Part shown: positions 11,839 to 22,014 of the stretch, piece after piece | Position numbering within the stretch: position 1 is the stretch's first letter | How the letters are laid out: each line of letters begins with the position of its first letter | From: Fusarium oxysporum f. sp. lycopersici 4287 | Taxonomy: Eukaryota > Ascomycota > Sordariomycetes > Hypocreales > Nectriaceae | Direction of reading: 5' to 3' | NCBI RefSeq assembly: GCF_000149955.1 | Contig: NC_030996.1 | Location: 1,899,301 to 1,963,300 of the forward strand | DNA: 64,000 nucleotides | Program-made: the position numbers and the translations under genes | Notes under the pieces: model-generated | The model's database searches: none | Seen by the model: the letters and a program-made list of their open reading frames with translations, nothing else | What the model was told of the DNA's origin: nothing

Positions 11839-12092
11839 TATGGTAGGTTTTTTGCGTCAATGGTCTTTTTTACGTAGGATGATAATAAAGTGACGATATA
11901 TCGACCATGAGAGAAAGAGTCGAGATAGCGATGCAGATATAAATTCCACGTCTTGGCATCCCGCTTGAGCGGGAAAAAGGAACCCGGGTCTGATTCTATG
12001 GAGTATGAAGGGGAAACAACCACAACTTTGCAGGGCTTTGGGCTTAATTTCGACTGTCTTACGCTTGAGTTCTGTGTCCAGAAAGTCATGCG

Positions 12093-12158
12093 GTGGGGAA
12101 GAACAAGACACATGCTGGTTTCGTGGAGAAGTTGTGGAGATCCCCACGGTCTCTCCAC
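12093..12158. promoter_or_regulatory. Dense GTGGRGA cluster in bidirectional promoter
   Basis: The 485-base gap between the divergent monooxygenase (start 11838) and FAH-family gene (start 12324) holds five GTGGRGA sites in 66 bases: GTGGGGAAG at 12093, GTGGAGAAG at 12123, GTGGAGA at 12134, and on the minus strand GTGGGGA (12147-12141) and GTGGAGAG (12158-12151). The middle three form an overlapping near-palindrome. This is the densest cluster seen. Confidence 0.6.
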
Positions 12159-12323
12159 CCTACAACCCGACCACTGCTTCGGCTTTGCCCGATTGTTGCT
12201 GTATGGCGCCGATATAGGAGGCAAATAAACTTAACTATCTAGACGAGGCTCAAAAGATCTTCGATATTGGAAGAAGACACGCTGACGACGAGTAACTCAT
12301 CTTTCTGCTTCACCTTGGTAACC

Positions 12324-13509
12324 ATGTCGCTACCCTCCTTCACCCGTAAGCACAAGCCCAGCATATGGCTGGTAGTTCGTTGAAGATTTAACAATTGGAA
12401 CGCAGGACTGGTCCGTTTTATTGCCAAGAATGAATCCTCCGGAATCCTGATTGGTGAGCCTGTATCGGGCAGTGCGGACGTAGGGTTAGCGTTAAGGAAC
12501 AGCCAAGACGTCTGGGCTTACCTTTTCACTGGGTCTTCAATCCTAGCACCAGGAAACAAGACAGAGAAAAAAGTTCAGGTTGACCGGGTGTTTTCTCCGC
12601 TTGCACAGCATGAGGTAGGCACCATTAGGTGCATTGGTCTTAATGTAAGATATCTAATCATCTTTGGTATAAATTTATGGTAATTTACTAACTCGCATAA
12701 CTTCCAGTACAAACAGCATGCCCGAGAGGTAAACCTATCTTTACCAACCGTCCCAACAGTCTTCCTGTTTGTCACTAATCCTCTCCCACTGCCGAATGCA
12801 GCTGATTCCTGGTAGAAAGCCAGCCACCAGCCTCAATGATCCCTTCCCATCGCCGGTTCCGCTGCCGAAAATATCGCAGTCGACCGACTCGGCCGATTAC
12901 GAGGCAGAACTTGCGGTAGTCATTGGACGGACTTGCCGTAACGTGACAGAAACCGAAGCCAACGACTACGTTCTTGGATATACGGCCTGCAACGATGTGT
13001 CTTCTAGAGCCCCCCAATTTCGAGATAGTCAGTGGTCTTTCTCCAAAGGATTTGATGGAGCTTGTCCTCTAGGTGAGTCAAAAGTCACATTGCTTGAGTG
13101 GGAAAGGCTTTTCAACTTGTGAAGTAGTTTTGTGAATGATGCTAAAGATCATAGGCCCGACACTGGTATCTCACGAAGTCATATCTGATCCTAATACACT
13201 AAAGTTAAGAGGTATCCGAAACGGCCAGGTTGTCCAAGATTGTGGAATAGAGTGAGCAAAGCCCGACAGCATCAGGCAATTGTTATTAACATGTTCGTCA
13301 GTGACCTGATCTTCAACGTACCCCAGATTATCAGCTATTTATCTCAAGACACTACCTTGCCAGCAGGGACAGTTATTCTGACCGGAACACCTGCAGGCGT
13401 GGGATATGGACGGTCTCCACGACAGACCCTTAAGGCGGGAGACGAGTTCGCAGTGGAAATTCTACCTTTCATTGGCACACTTACAAACATTGTCGAAAAC
13501 TCGGCATAG
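12324..13509 (+). CDS. Fumarylacetoacetate hydrolase family protein
   Basis: Six exons join in phase (12324-12345, 12406-12644, 12708-12766, 12816-13072, 13155-13251, 13302-13509) for 293 residues. The family core is clear: RCIGLNYKQHARE, KPATSLNDPFPSPVPLPK, the metal-binding DYEAELAVVIG, LGYTACNDVSSR, then DLIFNVPQIISYLSQDTTL and TGTPAGVGYG. The family cleaves C-C bonds of fumarylacetoacetate or acylpyruvates, or decarboxylates and isomerises similar ring-fission products, using Mg2+ or Mn2+. The length matches the fungal acylpyruvase-like branch rather than the 420-residue FAH of tyrosine breakdown. Sharing a promoter with the flavin hydroxylase supports a role late in the same aromatic catabolic route. 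Confidence 0.85.
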
Positions 13510-14619
13510 GATCAAAGGCATTCGTTACAGTAAGCGGTGAGTTTACCAAGGCCTGTGCTCTGTATTGTTGCTCAAGTTGAAAAAAGAAAAAGAGTCTCGT
13601 CGTCACAATATAGAGGAGCTTTGTTGAAAACATGAAATCTTCAATCAATGAATTTAGTTCAGATACGCTAGATATAACACTATCGTGATGATTGAAGAAC
13701 ATCCGCTATTACCTATTCTACGAAGATAACAAGAAGAGAAGATGGCGTGGATGTTATTGAACTTTTGGCCAGCGAAGTTGTTACGGTGTTTCCAACGGGC
13801 TACTGTATCGTATGACCCAATAGAATCTCGGTCGTAGCTGAGGTCAAGTAACCTCTGACATCCTGTACCAAGAACACTCGTCGATAGAAGCAGAGTCACT
13901 TGGACCAATTGATTCCTAACTGCCATCACGCACATATCCAGATGTTGTTCGCGTTGGACTGACACCAATTGTACACTACCGGTGCTCACATCCCAGCCAC
14001 CTTCCACTTGTAAGACTTGATATCACCCGTAGGAATAACTCCAAATTATCTTCTTGTACTCGTACCCGAGTTTGACTCCGCGAAGGGCTTCATACTTTCC
14101 ATAGCAAGGCATTATCGTCTACTTTTATACTATGATAAGACAGTTACTGCGCACGGGTTCACTCATCTAGCCCCGGAAAACCTCACTTCATTACGTTTTC
14201 TGGGTAAGATCTGCCAAGGCCGCTAACGGAAAGAAGCCTCATTCCCCAGTAGTATCAGAAAACATCTCTTTAACCGTCCTTCCTATGAACCCAGCCTTCT
14301 CTAATATTATTCATGTCTCAAAGCCGGGTGCCTTTCGCACCGTACTCTTCATCGCCGTGAATCAGTTAGGTGGATTAAAGAAATTTGTTTTGACTGACGC
14401 ATGTAAGCATCAGGTTCCGATATCCTAGGGATGACACCACAGTGTCTTTGTAATGAACGATGCTAAGCTTGGGAAGCAACTTGAGGGATTTGCTGACCCA
14501 CGGGAGGTAGCGTTACAGCAGGACTAAGTCTTACCAAACCTAATGCTGCCGTCGACGGCCAACAAAACATCCCAAAGGATGTCTACATGATGATTGGATG
14601 AGGCCCCACGACCTTAGCG

Positions 14620-14682
14620 GTGGGGATAAGGAGGCGGGGAGGGATTTGACGGCTGTGGGGATGCTCACCTATTGTGGAGAAG
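14620..14682 (+). promoter_or_regulatory. GTGGRGA elements, distal to MFS gene
   Basis: GTGGGGATA at 14620, GTGGGGATG at 14655 and GTGGAGAAG at 14674 are grouped about 1 kb upstream of the transporter. The first lies in an inverted repeat with CCCCAC at 14604. It may be a distal control region, or the promoter of a lost or unrecognised gene. Confidence 0.45.
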
Positions 14683-15278
14683 CGGCAAAACCCTTGAGAT
14701 GGGTACTTCTTCGCTGTCGCAATCATCCTTGGGATATCGCAAGTCACATTCCATTTCCCCTTATTGGACACGAGAAAGCCACGTTATGCCGAGACCAATC
14801 TACCTAAACCGCTGATCATTCTGAAGCGCATTGATCACATGGGAAGTACGGGAAATTGGGACTGAGAAGCCTGCTTGAGGCGTGAGTAAAGAGAGAAGGC
14901 ACCACCGACGCTCATTCAACGAATAATCACATTACTTTTCACTTCTTATCTTTATAAGTGCAACCGGCGTTTCGATGGGTAGAGCGGCTGGCTTTGTTGA
15001 TCGGACCAAGATACACAATACGAGTATTAATAAGATATATGACAAGTCAAGTTACGAGAGGAAACGGCCGAGGAGATGAGATGTATATTGAATCTATCTC
15101 GAACCGCGCAAAAGAACCGCCTTTGTTTCATCTGGAAGGATGTAGTCCCTCTAAGTGTCCAATATTTCATGAGTCTATGAGTCTTGGTGAATGGACGAAG
15201 CTAATTCGTGATCAACTCGACAACTCATTATACATGGTCATCCAATCCGCCTCCTCGACTCTCTGTTTAAAGTTCATG

Positions 15279-15339
15279 CTCCCCACAGACGTGACCAGGA
15301 TTAAGTTCTTGTTCCCCGCAACCCCCGCGACTTCTCCAC
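15279..15339 (-). promoter_or_regulatory. GTGGRGA pair, MFS promoter
   Basis: On the minus strand GTGGAGAAG (15339-15331) and GTGGGGAG (15286-15279) lie about 350-410 bases upstream of the transporter's ATG, continuing the pattern of the other cluster promoters. Confidence 0.45.
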
Positions 15340-15685
15340 ATGAAGTACCACTTGCCTTCACCATCACGCTGTCCAGTCAGCATCTTCCGTCTAGCAGACC
15401 TCTTTCTAGGTGACAAGTAGGGAATCGATCTCGATACGGACCATCACGCCTCCAGCTCCCTGGGTTCATCTAATCAAAATTGGGTCAAGCGCATCAAGCT
15501 GATTAAACGGTGATCTTTGCGCCCGCTTACTGGCCTTGGAATCCTGCACCCCAGGATCTGGGGGCGGGGTCTGCCTCTGACCTGGGGTATAAGAGGAGAG
15601 GAATGGTCAAAGCTATCCCGTCTCCCTGGGATACCTACCTACCATCTCGGTTATTCAGTGCCGATTTGTTCTTACTACATACAAT

Positions 15686-17513
15686 ATGTCAAACCAACAG
15701 GATCCCGATGCTATGACCCATATCGAGACAACAACCAGCACTCGACCACCTGGGACAGAACTTCTCTACGATAACGACAATATTGGAGCATCGACAAACC
15801 ATCTGCAATATGTCAAGGACAAGCAGGGAAACCACATTATTCTTGTGCCCCAGCCTTCTACCACAGACCCAAATGATCCGCTCAGATGGTCAAAAGCCAA
15901 GAAATGGATCGTTTTCCTTAATGGCGTCTTCTACGCCTTTATGGGAAGTGTTACGGGCCCAATCATGGCTGCGGGCATGATACCATTGACACAAAAATTT
16001 GGTGTTTCACTGCAGAAGCTGACTTATGCGAACGGTGCCACTTTGATATGTCAAGGTGTTGGGAATCTCTTCTGGATGTGAGCCAATCAATTCTCTAATC
16101 TGCCCGTGTCGCCCGGCTCTCATCACTAATTCATTCTAGGCCCTTCGCTATCAAATTCGGCAGACGACCAGTTTACTTGCTCTCTAATTTATTGATGGGC
16201 GTAGCATGTATCTGGCTTGGCATTGCATCGAACGCTACATACATACCTTTCGTCATCGGCCGCGCCTTTCTTGGCTTATTCGAAGCCCCCATCGAATCGA
16301 TTGTCCCAACAACTATAACTGATACATTCTTTCTCCACGAGCGTGGGGCCATGGTTTCGATATATGGTCTTTCCGTTCTTAGTGGTAACGAGCTCGGGCC
16401 TTTGGTAAGAGTAGCATCGGCGTTCAGTTTGTACGGCTACTAACGTGGAATACGTCAAGTTCTCGGCCCTGATCATCCAGTACCTTAGTATGGCATGGGC
16501 ATTCTACATTGTAGCCATGTTCATCGGCTTCGATTGTCTCACGATGTTTTTCTTCATGGCAGAGACCAAATACACGAACTCGCGTTTCTCGACAAGCTTG
16601 GAAATTGTTGAGCAGGTTCAACCAGATCCGAGAAAGATCTGCGCTGAAAATATCGAGGATATCCGCAGAGGCTCGTGTAATGACTCGGAAACCCAGCCTT
16701 CTGGTCCGCAGAGAGACAGCTATCTCAAAGAGCTTCTACCATTTCGGAAAGCCGACCCCGAGATTTCTCTACTCAAGGTTTTCCTCCGACCATTTGCCCT
16801 TGTGTGCTATCCCACCGTGTTGTGGGCATCCATGACATACGGTGTATCGCTTGGCTGGAATGTCATAATTGGTTCCACCGTGGCCCAACTTTTCGGAGAA
16901 CAATACGGATTTGACTCTCAAGCCCAGGGACTGGTTTTTCTGTCACTGTTCGCGGGTTCAATTGTTGGCGCATGGCTCTGTGGTTCTGTTTCTGACTCTT
17001 GTGCTAACTACCTTACACGCAAAAACGGTGGTATTCGAGAGCCCGAGATGAGATTGCCTACAATGTGTATGGGCACATTATTGCTGTTGTTTGGAACCCT
17101 CATGGCAGGTCTGACATACCACTACCACTCGCATTGGGCGGGACCTGTTATAGGGTTGGGCGTATTGACTGCGGGAGCGCAGATTGGTGTTTCTCTTTCA
17201 ATGAGCTATGCTCTGGACTGCCACAAGGAGGTTAGCAATCTCTGATGATGAATTATTGTCGGACTAACTCAGTCAACAGCTCTCTGTGGAGTTGATGGTG
17301 ACAATCGCATCTCTGAAGTCCCTCATGGCCTGGATATGGACATGGGTGATCAATGACTGGATTGTAAGCAGTAGCATGCTTACCGTCTTTATGATAATCG
17401 CCGCTATCAATGTTGCGGTTCATTTGACGACGATTGGTTTATATTTAAGGGGTAAGAACATTCGCATTTGGCTATTCGAAAAGGGTTTTCTCCGGAGGTT
17501 CAAGCTGGAGTAG
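15686..17513 (+). CDS. Major facilitator superfamily transporter (DHA1-like)
   Basis: Four exons (15686-16077, 16140-16404, 16460-17230, 17280-17513) join in phase for 553 residues. The cytoplasmic N terminus ends in NDPLRWSKAKKW, typical of fungal drug:H+ antiporter-like carriers, followed by helices in two sets of six. The loop after TM2 has FGRRPVYLLS, the MFS motif A region, and the central loop is long and hydrophilic (SFSTSLEIVEQVQPDPRK region). It probably sits in the plasma membrane and imports a cluster substrate or exports an intermediate; the sequence does not say which. Its position at the end of the GTGGRGA-marked genes supports cluster membership. Confidence 0.88.
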
Positions 17514-18180
17514 GATGCTCAAGGATGCTAGTCAATAGCTTTCAAGTCTCCAGACTAGCCAGCCTTCTTCCAATACGTAATGTTAACGTGTATGAAGCAA
17601 TTTTGAGAAAGTAACCCTGTGTTATGTATCGTTCAATAATGTGATCACTATGCCGCATCTCTTACATATCATAGCTTCACCTCTTGGCTTAACTACCCAA
17701 TGCAAAACTGAATTTGAGGGAACGTCGTCGGGATTATCTTGCAAGTGGTGGTGAGTCTCTGGGGGGTGGTGAGTCTCTGTGGGGGGTGATGACCCACTAC
17801 TCTATAAAAACAACTTACTGGAACCTCAAATGAGCCAACACCTGGGTCTCTTCGAGTAACTGTTTATCTGACGTTGTCTAACTACATGTTGGCCTTGAGA
17901 AATGGCTGAGGGAGGCTGAGAACGCTTTAGGCCAATTGAGTGTAGGAATTTTGGCGACAGGGGACCATCACAGCACAAAAAGACCCCAGTGTAGCATCAT
18001 GTTACTGCCCCTTAGTTGAGCGATCACTGGTAGCTCGCTAGCCATGGCCCCCAGACTAGCTGGTATAGGCGTACGTGCCGATGGGTTTGAACTTAGCGGA
18101 TGAGTTGACAACTGTAAATAATCAGAGAACATGTCTCACAGTTACCAGACGAAAGTTTGGGATTCTCTACATCAACTATG
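17514..18180. other. Intergenic, with a short G-rich tandem duplication
   Basis: No gene is seen. At about 17746-17790 a unit of the form GTGGTGAGTCTCTGGGGG occurs twice in tandem, in a G-rich tract followed by a TATAAAAA box near 17803. The box faces nothing recognisable and may be the promoter of a lost gene. Confidence 0.5.
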
Positions 18181-18640
18181 CTAGCATCTATACGTCAACC
18201 CGTGTCCGAATCTGAAAAGAGGACTGATAGCATCGTAGGGAACATCAGACCGCGAATTTACAACCGCTTCCATCGATGAGGGCAAGCCGAATGGAAGTTT
18301 ACCCTGTGGTTTCGCAACGCCCAACACGACATGTCATAGTTTACCATGACGGTCGCTGCTGATGCCACCAACTCAGGGATAACCGCCGGTCTATTGAGGT
18401 AAATGTCGACGATTGCGCACGTTTTCTCGAGAATTTTATCAAGTTGAGCTTTGTCTTGCTGTAAGAATTCCAGCGACCCAGCATGGAAAAACTTTTCGAA
18501 TTGTCCAGGCCGGTCATCAAATGGTGCCTTCAGTCTGAGCAGAGCAAAATCTGCCTCATCGGGTTCGTGGACCACATGGAAGCCTCGAGCCTCTACAGCC
18601 TCATCCTGAGCAGACTTTGTCATTATTGCAGCTAATGCAA
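18181..18640 (-). pseudogene. Truncated, frameshifted GH3 beta-glucosidase remnant
   Basis: From 18623 the minus strand reads EADFALLRLKAPFDDR, FFHAGSLEF and CAIVDIYLNRPAVIPEL, unmistakably the C-terminal half of a glycoside hydrolase family 3 beta-glucosidase. After VMVNYDM the frame is lost, and homology continues in another frame as KPQGKLPFGLPSSMEAV then PLFRFGHGLTYRC and a stop at 18181. So there is at least one frameshift, and the N-terminal catalytic domain (some 500 residues) is missing. The break at about 18640 falls at the edge of AT-rich DNA, so insertion or recombination there probably removed the rest. The fragment is too short to be active. Confidence 0.85.
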
Positions 18641-18659
18641 GCTAAAGTTCGAGTAAACC

Positions 18660-19490
18660 AAGCTCGGTATTTCTCCTTCTTAGTTACTTCCTCTTAAGGT
18701 AATTATTTTATTAAATACTTAAATCTATGCTAGATAGGCCAGTTTGAAGCCATAGTAAGAACCAAGGTTTATTTTAGGATATTACTTAAGAATATTATAA
18801 AATATTATAGATTTATTAGCTTAAAGTTGGGCTTTATATAATAGATTTTATATATACTACCTATTAATTCTTTATATTAATCTTACTCTTATTTTTATTT
18901 ACTCTTTTTATATTACTTTATCTTCTTCTTTATACTTATTTAGTATTTTAACTTTAAATTATTTAATATAAAGCTTCTTATAATTAATATAAGTAGTTTT
19001 ATTAATATAAAGATTATATATTAAAGCCTTTAATTACCTTAGGTTATTAGTATTATTATTATTACTTATAAGCCTATATCTATTTTAAATAAAACTAACC
19101 TAGCCTATTTTAAGAGTATTATTATAAAGGCCTATAAAGTATTATAATCCTAGCAGTTATATTATATATACCTTATAATTTCTTCTAATTAAAAATAATT
19201 GCTATACGCTAAGGGATTCTATAAATAACTACTAAGGCTTAATTACTAGTAATTAACCAAAAATACTAATAATTCTTAGGAATTACTAGTAACCCTAAGA
19301 ATTACTTAGTAACTACCTCTTTAGGCTATAATTATATTTAAGTATATAAAATATATTTATTAGTATTTTTATAGGACTTAGCTTATTGGCTATTAATAAA
19401 GTATTTTTATATTAATAAGCCTAATACATATTACTTAATTATTAAGAGATATAATACTTTATAACTGCTTAATATTATACCTTCCCTTAG
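18660..19490. repeat. AT-rich RIP-degraded repeat block (right)
   Basis: Very AT-rich DNA without open frames, starting at the broken end of the GH3 remnant and ending sharply near 19490. It shares the inverted core 19371-19456 with the left block, so the two blocks are remains of the same element family in opposite orientation around 17.6 kb of gene-bearing DNA. Confidence 0.85.
19371..19456 (-). repeat. Inverted repeat core, right copy
   Basis: Reverse complement of the left core at 631-716, with about nine mismatches in 86 positions, nearly all transitions. Confidence 0.75.
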
Positions 19491-22014
19491 CTCCGTGCCA
19501 TTTCGCCGAATTAAACGTCAACGCGCAGGCGTAACTTCTCTATCTCCGCGAAAAGCGATGTCACATGCGAACGTGTCGATTAAGCTCGCATGCATGGACT
19601 CCTCCACTCGAGACTAATACTTGCTTTCAATCGGACACTTATTGACAAAGAGAAGCCGCCTTATCATAGAATCAATTCTACTGTACATATCCATTTTTGC
19701 ATTAGAGTATATCAAGAAGCCAAATCTTGTTACATATGTATTTATTATTCCATCAGACGCTGCTACTCTTTCAGTTTATATATATATTAGCAGCTTCCTC
19801 GCTGCTGTCGTCTGCCTGTACTATAAAAATCCCTCAAACACCGCGGGGAGGCGGAAGGCGGAAGGCAAAAAGGTTAAGGAAGGTAGAAGGAATAGGATAA
19901 AAGTGAGAAAAGGAGAGGCAAGAATGTGCACAAACGAAAAGTAGACAATCCAGCAGGATTTTGATGATCCTTTGTACAGTAGGGCTGATGCCTCAGACGT
20001 AAGAGCATAGGACGTTCCTTGCGGCTTCTTGGTACTTAGCTTTGCTTCCGATCTGTTTGCCACTGCTCTTCCTATTCTTTCTTCTCCAGCCTCGCTTGCT
20101 TGACTCTGTTTGACACGCTTGCTTGAAGGCCAACCAATACTATCTCCAAGTGTTCAGCATCCTATCTCCAGCAGCTAAAGGATGGCCTGTTAACTTGAGG
20201 CTGTGTGTTGTTAGCAATTCATTTTGATGTTAATGCTTAGTCCCTTCTCAAATTCCTTCCTGGTTCAGTCTTCCTGTTACCATTGCAAATTTTTTTGTTT
20301 GTTTGTTTGTATATTTTTCGTCTGGGTGGCTGTAACGAAGCCAGATCTCCTACTGGAGCAAAAGACGTGCTGAGCTAGCTAGGTACAGGGAAACCCCGCT
20401 TCCTTCACCATCCAGCATACCAATGGCACAAAAGGTGCTGTATTTCTCAAGCCCGTCACCCGTCAGCGGGTTCGGGGGCAATCTACTGTCGAGCTTTTTT
20501 CCACCGACCAGAATTCTCTCACGCATCACTACATCTGCTGACGCAGTCCACAATCTCCAGTAACCAAGTTGTAGCTCGTAGTCGACTGTCGTGGCGGCAG
20601 GGAAAAACCTTGGGAAGGAATCAGAGGCCGGCGGTGCGGCTTGCCTTCAAAGGGGAAAAACCCATCGCAATCGGCGTCGTTGATCGGGAGGATGTCGCTA
20701 CCGATGCCACGGGCACCGTCCTCCGATATCTAAGGCGTTCTGGTTCTGAGGTGCCGCCATTAGATCCGACAAAGGTGTTGTCAGAGAAGGTGAACTCTCC
20801 AAAATTCCTTCTCTGAAAACTGCTGTTAGGGAGCCGATGGCGTCCCCGCAGTATTGTGTGGCCGAGTAGCCCGTAGAAAATCCCGCTCCTAACAGTGCAC
20901 TAACAGTGCGTGCCAAGAAAGAATTTTTACAGGGGAGAGTTGGCCATTGCAAATTTGACTGTTGCTTACACCGCCTCTAGGTTAGGTCTCCACTTTGCTC
21001 CGTCTAACGCCGACTTTCCGCCTAGAAAGAAGGAGAGGTTGCCGATTATGTCTTATCTAAACTGTCGCACGACTTAACGCTCTGTTTCCCATCTTACGCA
21101 TCGGAACAGGAAATAGTCCATCGGCTCTGGTGCTTATCCACACTTACATATGTCAGACTCCGCGCCCCTATCTTACTTAGGTAGCTGTTAATCCTTGCTA
21201 TTCCTATGCATAGCTGCAAGAGCACGCCAGCTTCTTATCTCTTATAACTATCATATAGTGCTTATATATGTTTGCCTGGTAGAGCTCGATCTATCTACTT
21301 AGAGTAGCTGCTTATACTATTAGGCAGTCTCCGTTGCTAGTGCAGATGCGTTACTGCCAGCCTAAGCCGCGTAGAGCAAGCCTGATATAGTAGCAATTAC
21401 GGTGTGGGCTTTCGTTTGTTAATGACCGCAAACTTCAAACATCAGAAACGGGGCGGACAAAGAGCAATGCCTCCAAAAGATGCATTAAGGGATCAACGTT
21501 TCATCAAGGTTCTCCGGATTATGCAGGGATACGACCAGGGTGTTATGTATACCGGTCACAGTGCCTAAGAAATGAGTCGAGTTTCTTGTATAATCAGGCT
21601 GAATGGTTAGTCTGGGGTAAGGTTAATAGATATAAGCGTTTCAATGAGAGGTCATCAAAACCAGAAAAGTAAACTAGAAAAGCTCCTTGGGAGCTCTTTC
21701 CCACCGGAACTCCCACCGGACTTATTTAAAAGACATGGTTTGGCCGCTTTGACGGTGGGAGCCTTGCGTCCTTGCCATAAATATCGGCAGATCTTCCCCG
21801 CAAACAGGTCATAAGAACAGCTTCCGTATTACCAGGACCTCAATTGCCGGTTATCCGCTGCCGTACCTTTTACCCAGCGTAACATTGCTGGGTTCTCCAG
21901 GAAATGTACGTAGATCATGAGGATGGACCGTATTATATAAAGGAGGGCGTTTACTGTAGTCATTGTCGTGGAATAGTATCCATTCAAGCATTCTTCTTTG
22001 AGCACTTCTCAACA
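19490..22014. other. Gene-poor stretch
   Basis: No open frame here is convincing. The stretch contains a purine-rich tract (19840-19920), a GTTT tandem tract near 20297, a 13-base direct repeat CCATTGCAAATTT at 20280 and 20944, and a mildly AT-rich part at about 21130-21400 that may be old repeat DNA. The last 100 bases are the promoter of the glycosidase, with a TATATAAAGG box near 21935, about 80 bases before the ATG. Confidence 0.5.

Larger units (their letters stand above)
13510..15685. other. Long intergenic region, no confident gene
   Basis: No convincing gene is visible on either strand. A plus-strand frame of about 75 codons ending near 14429 (through LPMNPAFSNIIHVSKPGAF) is open but matches nothing I know and could be chance. 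The stretch holds two groups of GTGGRGA elements, listed separately, and a C/G-rich segment with a TATAAGAGG box near 15588, the probable core promoter of the MFS gene. Confidence 0.5.

Noticed and set aside
19590..20063. Short open frames in the gene-poor stretch
   Set aside because: Low complexity and purine-rich or AT-rich; no domain or signal peptide that survives inspection.
20610..20952. Possible small genes at 20.6-20.95 kb
   Set aside because: Frames on both strands are short and unlike proteins; no splice chain extends them.
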